64,000 nucleotides of DNA, from the NCBI GenBank assembly GCA_035326105.1, contig DAOKYO010000001.1, positions 372,001 through 436,000 on the forward strand, read 5' to 3'. The position numbers were made by a program, and so were the translations under genes. The notes below the pieces were generated by a model. The model was not told the origin of the DNA. It ran no database searches and saw only the letters and a list, made by a program, of their open reading frames with translations. The stretch comes from Bacilli bacterium. Its GTDB lineage: Bacteria; Bacillota_I; Bacilli_A; RFN20; CAG-826. This document shows, piece after piece, positions 53,184-61,583 of this stretch (within the stretch, counting starts at the first letter, position 1; the number at the start of each line of letters is the position of its first letter).

Positions 53184-54203
53184 ATGAAAGTATTCATCAT
53201 TGGCGGGACGGGTTTGTTGGGTTCAGAAACAGCCCGTGTATTATTGGATCGCGGACACGAAGTAAGTTCATTGGCTCTGCCTCCGCTTCCGCATGGAGTA
53301 GCCCTGCCCAAAGCCATGAAAATTAGCTATGGAAACTATATGGATATGAGTGACGAAGAATTAAAGAGCCAGTTTATCGGCATGGATGCTTTTGTTTTTG
53401 CTGCCGGAATCGACGAACGAGTGGAAGGCAAACCACCGGTTTATGAAATGTTTAAGAAGTATAACATCGATGCTTTGGAACGTTCGCTTCGCTTGGCGAA
53501 GGAGGCAGGAGTAAAACACGTGGCTATTTGCGGCTCCTATTTTGCTTATTTTGCCCGCCGTTTTCCAGAATGGAGATTAACTGAGTATCATCCCTATATT
53601 CGCTCGCGAATCGATCAAGAAGAAATGGCGCTTTCATTTGCCGATGCCGATTTTGCGGTATCGATATTGGAATTACCATATATTTTTGGCACGCAATTAG
53701 GAAGAAAACCGGTTTGGACGTTTCTAGTGGAAATGATCCGAGCTATGAAAATAGCAACTTTTTATCCTCGGGGAGGGACGACGATGGTTACCGTCCACCA
53801 GGTGGCGGAAGGATTGGCCGGAGCATTAACGAATAATCAAGGTGGGACCCTTTATCCATTTGGTTACTATAATATGACCTGGAAAGAAATGCTGACTGTT
53901 TTCCATAAACACATGGGTTATTCACCCAAGCGGAAGATTATAACAATACCGGATTTCCTATTTAGAATGAAGGGTCGTCAAATTGACCGTATGCGCGCCC
54001 GTCACAATATTGAGGGCGGACTTAATATGGCTAAGTTTACCCAAATGCAAACCACAAATTTGTTTATCAACAAGGAAGAAGGGGCGGAATTTCTGGGAGT
54101 TAAGCCCGATGATATAGAAGCGCGCATCGGTGATTCGGTCAGTCTATGTCTCGATATTATCGATAATAAGGTAAATGATGTCGTCGACATGAAAGGCGAA
54201 TAA
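53184..54203 (+). CDS. NAD-dependent epimerase/dehydratase-like SDR protein
   Basis: The 339-aa protein has the extended-SDR nucleotide-binding start FIIGGTGLLGSETARVLLDRGH. The usual catalytic Tyr-x-x-x-Lys is not present in canonical form: the expected region reads SYFAYFARRFPEWRLTEYHPYIRSR. It may therefore be an atypical SDR, perhaps a reductase or NmrA-like sensor. The C-terminal part is rich in charged residues with no membrane segment. No functional partner is evident; the next gene starts 67 bp later. Confidence 0.75.
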   Translation: MKVFIIGGTGLLGSETARVLLDRGHEVSSLALPPLPHGVALPKAMKISYGNYMDMSDEELKSQFIGMDAFVFAAGIDERVEGKPPVYEMFKKYNIDALERSLRLAKEAGVKHVAICGSYFAYFARRFPEWRLTEYHPYIRSRIDQEEMALSFADADFAVSILELPYIFGTQLGRKPVWTFLVEMIRAMKIATFYPRGGTTMVTVHQVAEGLAGALTNNQGGTLYPFGYYNMTWKEMLTVFHKHMGYSPKRKIITIPDFLFRMKGRQIDRMRARHNIEGGLNMAKFTQMQTTNLFINKEEGAEFLGVKPDDIEARIGDSVSLCLDIIDNKVNDVVDMKGE

Positions 54204-54270
54204 CTCATTTTAAGTTTGATATATAATACATTTCAATCGTGGTAATATATTATTTAAACAGGGAAAACTT

Positions 54271-54867
54271 ATGAACACACACAAAGATTTTGTCACGCCG
54301 ATTATCGTTGGTTTGATTATTCTTTCATCCGTTACTTCAGGGACGCTGGTTATGGTATTCCATGATGAGTTTATCGGGCAAGCCATCACCACCATTACGG
54401 CGGTTATCGGTGCTTGCGCGATTTGGCTGCAGATGAACAAGAACAAGCGCCTTAACGAAGGCGAATTTATCGTCAATTTGAACAAGCAGTTCACAGAGAA
54501 TAAGTTGACTTATGATTTGTTCTTGAAAATGGAGAAGTATGAACGAACGGATAAAGTAAATAATCCATTTACCGAGGATGATATTTCGGCGATTGCGGCC
54601 TACATGACTTTTTTTGAGGTGATATATTCCTTGATATCAAGAAAGATAATAAAAATTTGGATGATTGATGATTTGTTTGCTTATCAGTTTTTTCTTTTAA
54701 TAAATAATGCCCGGGTGCAAGAGATCGAATTACTGCCCTGCCAAAAGTATTATGTCAATGTTTTCCGCTTGGCCAAACTATGGCATGAATATCGAGATCA
54801 GCAAGGCTGCAGTGTTCTTAATGATGAAGATAATATATTGAAAAAAATTAGCATTTCTTTAATTTAA
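54271..54867 (+). CDS. Uncharacterised membrane-anchored protein
   Basis: The 198-aa protein has two adjacent hydrophobic segments near the N-terminus (FVTPIIVGLIILSSVTSGTLVM and AITTITAVIGACAIWLQM), then a helical, charged cytoplasmic part (about 60-198; FIVNLNKQFTENKLTYDLFLKMEKYE). The layout resembles DUF4760-type proteins, a weak match from memory. It is followed one base later by an acetyltransferase gene, so the two are probably co-transcribed. Function unknown. Confidence 0.6.
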   Translation: MNTHKDFVTPIIVGLIILSSVTSGTLVMVFHDEFIGQAITTITAVIGACAIWLQMNKNKRLNEGEFIVNLNKQFTENKLTYDLFLKMEKYERTDKVNNPFTEDDISAIAAYMTFFEVIYSLISRKIIKIWMIDDLFAYQFFLLINNARVQEIELLPCQKYYVNVFRLAKLWHEYRDQQGCSVLNDEDNILKKISISLI

Positions 54868-54868
54868 T

Positions 54869-55411
54869 ATGATTGAGCAATATTTTGTCCGGCCGGCAGA
54901 GCTAAGCGACTTAGCGGTAATCATGGAAATTGAAAGCCTCTCTTTTAATGCCAATACTCAAGAGAGCAGCGATGTTTTTAAAAAGCGAATAATGTATTTT
55001 GCGGAAGGATTTTACATCTTTCTATATCAAGCGCAAGTGATCGGATTTTTAACTTCGGAAATCTGGTCAAAATTACCGACGCAAGAAGACAATAATTTGG
55101 CAATTAACCATTCAATAGAGGATGTTCTGAATAAAAAGGGATCGGTTCTTTACATTTCTTCATTTGAATTACATCCTCAATTCCGAAATAAGGGACTAGG
55201 AACCTATTTTTTTGATTGCTATTTAAAAGATATTAAAAGGAAATTTCATCAATTAAATAAGGCGGTGCTTATTGTTAATGAAAATTGGCTTCAGGCCATC
55301 AGTATCTATCGCAAACAAGATTTTAAGTTGGCATTTGATATAAAAAAGTTCTTTATTGAAGAGAACGGAAATAAAAGCGCAGGACTGGTCTTAATTAGAA
55401 ATTTCAATTAG
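54869..55411 (+). CDS. GNAT-family acetyltransferase
   Basis: The 180-aa protein begins VRPAELSDLAVIMEIESLSF and contains SSFELHPQFRNKGLGTYFFDCYL, the acetyl-CoA-binding motif A (here R-N-K-G-L-G). The C-terminal ENWLQAISIYRKQDFKLA matches motif B. Substrate unknown. No RBS is visible before its ATG, which fits translational coupling to the gene that ends one base upstream. It overlaps the end of the opposing oxidoreductase gene by 4 bp. Confidence 0.82.
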   Translation: MIEQYFVRPAELSDLAVIMEIESLSFNANTQESSDVFKKRIMYFAEGFYIFLYQAQVIGFLTSEIWSKLPTQEDNNLAINHSIEDVLNKKGSVLYISSFELHPQFRNKGLGTYFFDCYLKDIKRKFHQLNKAVLIVNENWLQAISIYRKQDFKLAFDIKKFFIEENGNKSAGLVLIRNFN

Positions 55412-56376
55412 TTAAATTTGATTCCGTTGTGTTTGATTAAAAAATCGACAACCCCCATGCAAAAAGAGGTTTTTTCAACAAGGGAACTGGAGAATTCACT
55501 GCGTTCCAGAGCCTTTAAAAAAGTCGGCAGTGTATAGTTCATATAATTTATTTGCGGACGGGAGAAAACCATCTCCGCTTTTTTTTCATTTAAAACGACC
55601 GTTACTTGGGTGGGATTGGCAATATCCGTAATATATATTGTTCCCTTCTCTCCTTCAATGACGGAAGATTGAAAATTATCGGCAACTTTTGAGTAAAAAA
55701 GGGTTCCCATATAATCTTCATATTTTACCGTCATAAAACCATTTTTTTCCATTCCGTTTTCAAGAAAAAATGACTGGCCGGTTATATTGATTGGATTAGA
55801 GAATAGTTCTATGGTCGCGGCGATCAAATAAACCCCTAAATCTAGGATAGCAGCGTTGCCTTTCTTGGGATCAAAGGTAGAAATGTATTCATGATGAAGA
55901 TATTTACTGTAGCGTGAGGACTGTTTTTCCATCCGCAAAGTGAAATTTTTAATTTTTCCAATGCGTTTAATTTGCTCACGAATAACGAAAAAAGCGGGGT
56001 CATAATAGACGCGCATATTCTCCATAATAAGGGTATTATTCATTGCCGCTAAACCGACCAAATCATTAGCCTCTTCCAAAGTAATTGTGAAAGGTTTTTC
56101 AAGTAAAACCGCCTTATGGGCGTTAATTAAAGTCCTAGCCATCGGATAATGATTTTGATTTGGAGAAGCGATATAAACAGCATCGACAGCCCGGTCAAAA
56201 GCTATTTCTTCAATGGAAGTGTAGACTTTCTTTATTTGATAGCGGTTTGCAAAAAGGCGGGCTTTTTCCGGACTGCTGCCTAATATGCCGATAACCTTAT
56301 AGTCAGAATAAAGGGCGATTTCATCCATAAAAGCGTCCGATATGAAATTGGTTCCAACTACCGCAAAATTTTTCAT
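55408..56376 (-). CDS. Gfo/Idh/MocA-family oxidoreductase
   Basis: The 322-aa protein has an N-terminal Rossmann fold (FAVVGTNFISDAFMDEIAL; the second glycine is Thr-Asn, a common variant), the family block DAVYIASPNQNHYPMARTLINAHKAVLLEKPFT with the EKP signature, and a C-terminal alpha/beta domain with a YDPAFFVIREQ helix. Members oxidise or reduce sugars, inositols or bile pigments with NAD(P). Substrate unknown. It is preceded by RBS GAGG on the minus strand and stands alone. Confidence 0.9.
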   Translation of the reverse strand: MKNFAVVGTNFISDAFMDEIALYSDYKVIGILGSSPEKARLFANRYQIKKVYTSIEEIAFDRAVDAVYIASPNQNHYPMARTLINAHKAVLLEKPFTITLEEANDLVGLAAMNNTLIMENMRVYYDPAFFVIREQIKRIGKIKNFTLRMEKQSSRYSKYLHHEYISTFDPKKGNAAILDLGVYLIAATIELFSNPINITGQSFFLENGMEKNGFMTVKYEDYMGTLFYSKVADNFQSSVIEGEKGTIYITDIANPTQVTVVLNEKKAEMVFSRPQINYMNYTLPTFLKALERSEFSSSLVEKTSFCMGVVDFLIKHNGIKFN

Positions 56377-56569
56377 TTCTAAACCTCAATATGAAAATAG
56401 TTATATCTACATATTCCTACTCAATAATAGCAAAAAATAAAAGGAAGTTAAGGTCATAAAAACTTTTTTATTTTATAATGGAGTTTATTTTAATACTAGA
56501 CAAGTCAATTTTTTTCTTACATTTGCTGTTGAGAAGTTTTAGAAAACAGGAGTAATAAAACATTATGCC

Positions 56570-56595
56570 ACCGCAAATAAATGCGGTTTATTTTT
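56570..56595 (+). terminator. Terminator-like hairpin with alternative pairing
   Basis: ACCGCA pairs with TGCGGT around a 6-base loop, followed by TTATTTTTG. The same bases can pair differently: AAATAAA with TTTATTT across TGCGG. No gene ends here on the plus strand. It may mark the end of a small RNA, or it may lie within the 3' end of the minus-strand operon. Confidence 0.45.
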
Positions 56596-56624
56596 GTTTG
56601 ATAAAACTTATGTGGATTTCTATT

Positions 56625-56882
56625 CTATCTCTTGATCTTCTTTCTGAGTTTTTCGTCAGGAATAAAGCTTTGCCCTCTATGTGAATCTCTATCCTTGCTT
56701 CTATTAATTCCTTGATCCAATAAAGCGTGACCTGGCACTCCATCTTTGGATCTTACTGCGGCAATATCAAAGCCATCTTTTCTATTGGACTTTGGATTTA
56801 ACTCTTTGTAAGTCGCCACATAATCCTTTTCGTTGGCAGGTGATTTTCTATTTGTAACAATCTTATTTGGATATTTAGACAT
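56625..56882 (-). CDS. Small basic protein, third gene of AAA-TOPRIM operon
   Basis: The 85-aa protein is hydrophilic and rich in Lys, Arg, Asp and Asn, with no hydrophobic core or membrane segment. It begins MSKYPNKIVTNRK and ends in RKKIKR. I do not recognise a family. It starts 20 bp after the TOPRIM gene stops and has the best RBS of the operon (AAAGGAGGTTAAAGT), so it is very probably translated. Composition suggests nucleic-acid binding or a short partner of the preceding two proteins; it could also be the gene that regulates them. This is inference. Confidence 0.7.
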   Translation of the reverse strand: MSKYPNKIVTNRKSPANEKDYVATYKELNPKSNRKDGFDIAAVRSKDGVPGHALLDQGINRSKDRDSHRGQSFIPDEKLRKKIKR

Positions 56883-56902
56883 ACTTTAACCTCCTTTCTT
56901 TG

Positions 56903-57586
56903 TTACTCGATTTTTTCAATTAGCGCGTTAATTTTTTTAAAAAAATTTTCATCACCATCTTTTAAAGCATTTAGCATTGGCAAAAGATTACTGGCTGGCA
57001 AATTTTCCTTATAATTTTGTGGCAAACTACGGGCATTTTCTAATAGATTTGAGTATGTATATTCGTTGTTTATAATCGAATATTTAATTATTTCCAATTG
57101 CCACTTACTTGCGTTATATTCAGGTTTAATCTTCCTTCCCAATTCATCAGTTTTTTTGGAATTTATTGCCGGCCAATATCTATGAACATACTCAGAGTTT
57201 GTAGATTTAGAAGTTGAGGTTAAAGCAACTTGGTTCAAGCAATTAGCTGCTAACAAAAAGAACTGCAAAATATTGGGATTTGTGCAGAAACTTATAGAAT
57301 CTACAATAGAATCATCTTCAAAAAGTAACATCAATTGTCTTCTCACTATATTATAGGGCGAATTTGTATCTTTGATTTTATTATCGACATCATAAACACA
57401 AATTACACAATCAAATAAAGCATCTTCACGCAAAGCAGAAAGAAATGCATCTGCGATACCGCCACATCCATTTGCGTTTTCCACATCAAGAGCAAATTTT
57501 TCATTTGTAGCCAATTGTTCAACAATGTCAAAAAACACTTTTTCTTCATTGCCTTCCACAATAATCTTGATGTAATACTTTCCCAT
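56903..57586 (-). CDS. TOPRIM/RloB-like nuclease candidate
   Basis: The 227-aa protein opens with KIIVEGNEEKVFF, whose Glu (E11) matches the TOPRIM acid, followed by CVYDVDNK (D66, D68), the TOPRIM DxD metal site, and TNPNILQFFLLAANCL, which resembles the RloB block NPxxExWLL. It follows the AAA ATPase gene after a 3-bp gap. ATPase plus TOPRIM pairs of this kind occur in RloAB, AbiL and PARIS (AriA/AriB, DUF4435) antiphage systems. I cannot tell which group it belongs to; an RNA- or DNA-cleaving effector is the likely role. Confidence 0.7.
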   Translation of the reverse strand: MGKYYIKIIVEGNEEKVFFDIVEQLATNEKFALDVENANGCGGIADAFLSALREDALFDCVICVYDVDNKIKDTNSPYNIVRRQLMLLFEDDSIVDSISFCTNPNILQFFLLAANCLNQVALTSTSKSTNSEYVHRYWPAINSKKTDELGRKIKPEYNASKWQLEIIKYSIINNEYTYSNLLENARSLPQNYKENLPASNLLPMLNALKDGDENFFKKINALIEKIE

Positions 57587-57589
57587 AAA

Positions 57590-58852
57590 TCACTCTTTAT
57601 TAAGTGATGACAGATATTTAACAAAATTCGGAGATGGAACATAGCCAAATTCCGATCGATTATAATGCCTAAGCAAATCTTCGGCAGTTCTAGGCCCACC
57701 TTCCGCAACAGGCGCATCTTTCAAGCAAAACAACTTGCTCGTTAAGTCATCATTTCTAAAAGAAAAATAAATTTGATCTTTACGCATCATATGCTTGCAA
57801 GAAATCAATTCAATATCATGAGCAGTGAATAGTAGTTGTCCTTTTGTGTTGGCAAAGCTATTAAATGTGGCTAAAATAGCTCTTGATAGTTTGAAATGTA
57901 AGCCATTATCTAATTCATCAATAATCAGCGTTTTCCCGTTGATAATCGTTTCATAAATATAAGATGCAATGGCTTCAATTTTCTTAGTCCCAGTTGAGTC
58001 AAATATTATTGAAGGAACTTCGGCTCCATCATATTTCGTAAAAAGTCTAAACTGATCAATTATATCTATTTTTTTCAACACTTCTTCATCTATAATTTCG
58101 TTATTTTTACCTTTAAAAATTGCTTTTTCATTATAATGAAAATCTTGAATTGATAAATCAGCGTGCTTTATAAAATCTACAATGAACTTCTTTTTATTTT
58201 CATCTTTTCCCTTCAAAACATCGATAGTTTTTTCAATTGGAATATTAAACAATTGGATAATTTCCAATGAATCGGCAAATGATTTAAAAGACTTCAAATA
58301 AGGTTTAAGTGATGCAAAAACATCGTTATCCAATGATACGCAGTACAAGAATGGTTTTTTTGAAGGTAATAATTTCAATAAATCAGACTTATCAATTCCT
58401 AAAATGACCAGTATTTCTTTTTCTCTATCTCTTGAATAAACGTTCTTAATTGAAAAATTACCCGTTTCATAAAACACGACTTCATCTAATGCTTCCTTAA
58501 TGATTTCATGCTTAAAACTATCATAGGTAAAAGAGTACTTCATCCAGTTTATATCAGCGCTTGTTTTGAATGTGATGGAAATATCACTCCTTGCGGAATC
58601 CCCAAAAATATTCCTATTAAAAGAAATATTTTCAACTCCAAGCATTAAGTCCTTTATAAGCTTCGTCAAATGCAAGACATTTGATTTTCCAATATTATTT
58701 TGTCCATACAAGCCAATAGATTTTAAAACATTGCGATTTAGTAAACTAAAGTAATTTGACCCTAATTTTTTTATTCTAGTATCTGCCGAGAACGATAATA
58801 CATTTTCGCTTTTAAACATTTTATAGTTATCAAATCTCATTTCCAAAATCAT
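57590..58852 (-). CDS. AAA15/21-type ATPase of putative defence operon
   Basis: The 420-aa protein has Walker A GQNNIGKS (50-57), a signature-like STGTKK and Walker B TLIIDELDNGLH (about 311). It thus resembles the OLD/RloA/AAA15 class of SMC-like ATPases that sense phage products in defence systems. A His in FTAHDIEL follows as the switch region. Its start is supported by RBS GAAGAGG and by the promoter at 58875. The coding sequence is visibly more A/T-rich than the chromosomal genes on either side, suggesting acquisition. It should assemble with the TOPRIM protein encoded next. Confidence 0.85.
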   Translation of the reverse strand: MILEMRFDNYKMFKSENVLSFSADTRIKKLGSNYFSLLNRNVLKSIGLYGQNNIGKSNVLHLTKLIKDLMLGVENISFNRNIFGDSARSDISITFKTSADINWMKYSFTYDSFKHEIIKEALDEVVFYETGNFSIKNVYSRDREKEILVILGIDKSDLLKLLPSKKPFLYCVSLDNDVFASLKPYLKSFKSFADSLEIIQLFNIPIEKTIDVLKGKDENKKKFIVDFIKHADLSIQDFHYNEKAIFKGKNNEIIDEEVLKKIDIIDQFRLFTKYDGAEVPSIIFDSTGTKKIEAIASYIYETIINGKTLIIDELDNGLHFKLSRAILATFNSFANTKGQLLFTAHDIELISCKHMMRKDQIYFSFRNDDLTSKLFCLKDAPVAEGGPRTAEDLLRHYNRSEFGYVPSPNFVKYLSSLNKE

Positions 58853-58874
58853 AATATTTACCTCTTCGATGAAG

Positions 58875-58903
58875 ATAATATCATGTTATTATATTTTATG
58901 CAA
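58875..58903 (-). promoter_or_regulatory. Promoter of AAA-TOPRIM operon
   Basis: Reading the minus strand, TTGCAT (58903-58898) and TATTAT (58880-58875) are 17 bp apart, followed by an RBS and the ATPase start codon 23 bp after the -10. Confidence 0.65.
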
Positions 58904-58930
58904 TGTTTTAGCACGAAACATAATTTATTC

Positions 58931-59155
58931 TTAACTTAATCTGAAGAGCATTTGCTTTCGGTATAAAAAATTTCCTAGTAAAAAGAAATAGAAATTTATT
59001 TTTGTGTCTATCAAAGCAGCATCAAGTTTTTGATTTTCTATAAAGGAAGGGTTAGTTGCCATTTTACCAAATGATGTCTTTAAATAATAGTGACCGATAA
59101 TTAGAAAAAGCGCTGCGCAGATAATTAATGATTGATATAATAATCGTCTTTTTAG
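58931..59155 (-). pseudogene. Open frame without start codon; possible membrane-protein remnant
   Basis: On the minus strand 74 codons run open after a TAG, encoding a hydrophobic stretch (LLYQSLIICAALFLIIGHYY) and then TNPSFIENQKLDAALIDTK. There is no ATG, GTG or TTG before an internal ATG about 30 codons in, and no RBS. It looks like coding sequence that has lost its start, upstream of and parallel to the ATPase operon. A chance open frame in A/T-rich DNA is possible. Confidence 0.35.
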
Positions 59156-59221
59156 CTATAGAAAGTTAAAAGGTTTATCCTTTTGTCGATATTGTTTATA
59201 ATAAAAAAGAGGTTTTATTTT

Positions 59222-59971
59222 ATGAAATTTATTTCTTGGAACACTAACGGTTTACGGGCGGCGATAAACAAAGGCTTTATTGATTTCTTTAATAAAGAGA
59301 AGGCGGATGCCTTTTGCATTCAAGAAACGAAGATGCAGCCCGAGCAATTAGAAATAGACTTTCCCGGTTATTATCTATACATGAATTCGGCAGACAAAAA
59401 AGGCTATTCTGGGACGGCGATAATAACAAGGAAAAAGCCATTGAATGTCATCTATGGAATACATGGTGAATATAATGATGAGGGCCGAGTTATTACTGCC
59501 GAATTTGACGATTATTTTCTTATAACCTCCTATACCCCCAATTCACAAGAGGAGTTAAGGCGACTGCCATATCGGATGACTTTTGAAGATAAACTGCGTG
59601 ATTATTTAGTTGAACTGGATAAAATTAAACCGGTTATTCTCTGTGGCGATTTAAATGTCGCTCACCAAGAAATAGATTTAAAGAATCCTAAGGCCAATCA
59701 CTTTAACCCCGGATTCAGTGATGAAGAAAGAGAAAAATTTTCACTCCTTTTAAAAAATGGTTTTGTCGATTCTTTCCGATTCTTATACCCGGAGACCGTT
59801 CGCTATTCGTGGTGGTCTTATCGGTTTCATGCGCGGGAAAAAGGGATCGGTTGGCGGATTGATTACTTTGTCGTTTCAGAAAGAATCAAAGATAAGATTA
59901 TTGATGCGCTTATTCTTGACGAAGTTGAAGGATCGGATCATTGTCCGGTCGTTCTTGACCTTGCCATCTAG
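59222..59971 (+). CDS. Exodeoxyribonuclease III (AP endonuclease)
   Basis: I start at ATG 59222, giving MKFISWNTNGLRAA, the standard beginning of Xth/ExoA proteins; the longer frame from 59183 lies upstream of the -10-like TATAAT (59197-59202). The 249-aa product keeps the catalytic set: Asn in WNTNG, Glu in IQETK, LCGDLNVAH, RIDYFVVS and the final SDHCPVV. It nicks DNA at abasic sites and trims 3' ends in base-excision repair. Monocistronic. Confidence 0.97.
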   Translation: MKFISWNTNGLRAAINKGFIDFFNKEKADAFCIQETKMQPEQLEIDFPGYYLYMNSADKKGYSGTAIITRKKPLNVIYGIHGEYNDEGRVITAEFDDYFLITSYTPNSQEELRRLPYRMTFEDKLRDYLVELDKIKPVILCGDLNVAHQEIDLKNPKANHFNPGFSDEEREKFSLLLKNGFVDSFRFLYPETVRYSWWSYRFHAREKGIGWRIDYFVVSERIKDKIIDALILDEVEGSDHCPVVLDLAI

Positions 59972-60366
59972 CCTTTAAAATCGGGATTTCGTTTTAATAA
60001 AGTTCGATTAAAGACAAACACCACCTTATTTTGGCGATTAATATATTGGATCTTTTCCTAAGCAAAAGGCTTAGGCGATACAACATAAAACACGAATGAT
60101 TCTATTGTTAGAAATCGCTTTTTTAAGTAGCTTTTTCTATTCCAACTTTTTTATTTTGCTCTTTTGACTTTTAGAAGAAGGCCTTGAAAAACGATAATCA
60201 GTTTAAGATTATAGAAAGAAAGCCTTTGTTTGCCTATTTAACACTTAATTAGTTTTATCCATAAGGTAATGAAAGAAAAAGAAAAAAAGTTATTTCCAAA
60301 AAGTGTTTGTTAACAAATTTATTAAATATTAAGTTATAATTAATATATTAAGTGGAGGAACTTTAT
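59972..60366. other. Intergenic region with hairpins and a faint coding trace
   Basis: A perfect hairpin CCTAAGC/GCTTAGG (60057-60075) has no T-run. A two-part repeat (AAGGC/GCCTT enclosing ATAATC/GATTAT, 60178-60226) follows. On the minus strand about 29 codons, ending at 59969 (KVVFVFNRTLLKRNPDFKG at the C-terminal side), stay open without a start and may be a gene tail. TATAAT at 60335-60340 is the probable -10 of the next gene. Confidence 0.35.
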
Positions 60367-61356
60367 ATGTGCTTTTTTTGGCGAAAAAAGAAAAAACAAA
60401 AAGCTTTAGCTCAGAAGCAGGCGGAAGCGGAAAAAACCAATGCTTTAAAAGAAGAAAAGGTTGTGACTACGAAAAAGGAAGAGCCGGTTGTTGAAACGGC
60501 TAAGCCGAAGGAAAAGGTTGCGGTCGAAAAGAAAAAACCGGTTTTAGTGGCGCCAGGCAAGAAGACAGCTGAACAAAAAGTAGAAGCGGGCGAAGCAAAG
60601 GAACCAACTCCTGTTAAAAATGACAAGGCAAACGAGCGGTATAGCGGTAAATATGAAATCTTTCCCGAGGCTGGTCTATTTAAGTATCGACTAAAAGCAT
60701 CTAACGGAGAGATTCTTTTGGTAAGCGGCGGCTATACCAGCCGTAGTGGTGCCGAGGCAGGAATCGAGACTCTAAAAAAGAATATATCCTTAGGCAAAGG
60801 GGTTATTGTTAAGGATAAGAATGGATTTGCTCAGTTTAGAATATATACCACCAACGGAGCCCGGGTTATTTTAGCCGGCGAGTTTTATGACAGGGAAGCC
60901 AGCGCCGAAAAAGCTTTGGCTTCTACAGAGAAATTTGCTTCAACCGATAAGATAATTCAATTGGATGATATTCCGACCGCAGAGGTGAGAGAAGAGATTG
61001 TCGAGAGTCAACCGGTTGAAACAAATGGTAATGGTAAGATCGAAATAAAATTGATTGAAGATAAAAAATATCAGGCCGTTTTAAAAGCTTCTAATGGGGA
61101 AGTGTTGTTTGTCACCGATATTTATGCTAGCAAAGCGACCGTTCTTAAGGGAATTGAAGCCATTAAAAATGGCATAGTTGAAAAAGGCGTTTTTCGGATT
61201 AATCGCGATAAGCAAAATCGGTATCAATTCAAGCTCTATTCTTCAATCAATCAAGTGTTGGTTGTGGGTGAAACCTACAGCAGCAAAGAAGCCGCGCTTT
61301 CGGCAGTTGAATCCGTCAGACGTTTTATTAAAGATGCCAAAGTAATCGATGCATAG
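60367..61356 (+). CDS. DUF1508-repeat protein
   Basis: ATG 60367 is preceded by GTGGAGG at proper distance; the GTG at 60352 is part of that RBS. The 329-aa protein starts MCFFWRKKKKQK, then about 85 Lys/Glu/Ala/Pro-rich residues of low complexity. Two pairs of DUF1508 (YegP-like) repeats follow: KYRLKASNGEILLVSGGYTSR and QFRIYTTNGARVILAGEFY, then YQAVLKASNGEVLFVTDIYAS and QFKLYSSINQVLVVGETYSS. DUF1508 modules are small alpha-beta units of unknown role. The basic Cys-containing N-terminus may attach it to the membrane or nucleic acid. Function unknown. Confidence 0.85.
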   Translation: MCFFWRKKKKQKALAQKQAEAEKTNALKEEKVVTTKKEEPVVETAKPKEKVAVEKKKPVLVAPGKKTAEQKVEAGEAKEPTPVKNDKANERYSGKYEIFPEAGLFKYRLKASNGEILLVSGGYTSRSGAEAGIETLKKNISLGKGVIVKDKNGFAQFRIYTTNGARVILAGEFYDREASAEKALASTEKFASTDKIIQLDDIPTAEVREEIVESQPVETNGNGKIEIKLIEDKKYQAVLKASNGEVLFVTDIYASKATVLKGIEAIKNGIVEKGVFRINRDKQNRYQFKLYSSINQVLVVGETYSSKEAALSAVESVRRFIKDAKVIDA

Positions 61357-61428
61357 TTAGAGCCTTGATTGAGTCAGGCATTAGTTTTTTATCATTTAAT
61401 TGGCGAAGTATAGCTGTTTACATTACAA

Positions 61429-61454
61429 AAAACCGGAGTTTATTCTCCGGTTTT
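61429..61454. terminator. Strong bidirectional terminator
   Basis: AAAACCGGAG pairs perfectly with CTCCGGTTTT around a 6-base loop. On the minus strand the stem is followed by T6; on the plus strand by TTTTAATTTT. It ends the DUF1508 gene and also lies 20 bp downstream of a minus-strand gene remnant. Confidence 0.92.
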
Positions 61455-61474
61455 AATTTTATTTATTTAATCGA

Positions 61475-61583
61475 TTATTCGCTGAATAGGTCGACTCCTG
61501 CTTCCGTTAAGGCTTTTTGAACCTTTCGATAATCTAGGGTCCGAGCAGAGTGGAAAACACCTTTGATTATCCCAATCAAATAT
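61475..61583 (-). pseudogene. C-terminal remnant of an unidentified gene
   Basis: Minus-strand codons read coherently to a stop at 61475, ending in RTLDYRKVQKALTEAGVDLF and two more residues, with a strong terminator 20 bp downstream. There is no usable start or upstream coding sequence. The composition is that of a real protein C-terminus, so this appears to be the 3' end of a deleted gene. I do not recognise the family. Confidence 0.45.

Noticed and set aside
58566..58754. 62-codon plus-strand frame inside the AAA ATPase gene
   Set aside because: Antisense to a well-supported gene and without RBS or family resemblance; a shadow frame.
60057..60075. Perfect hairpin CCTAAGC/GCTTAGG as a terminator of exonuclease III
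   Set aside because: No T-run follows on either strand, so I record it only as a hairpin in the intergenic entry.
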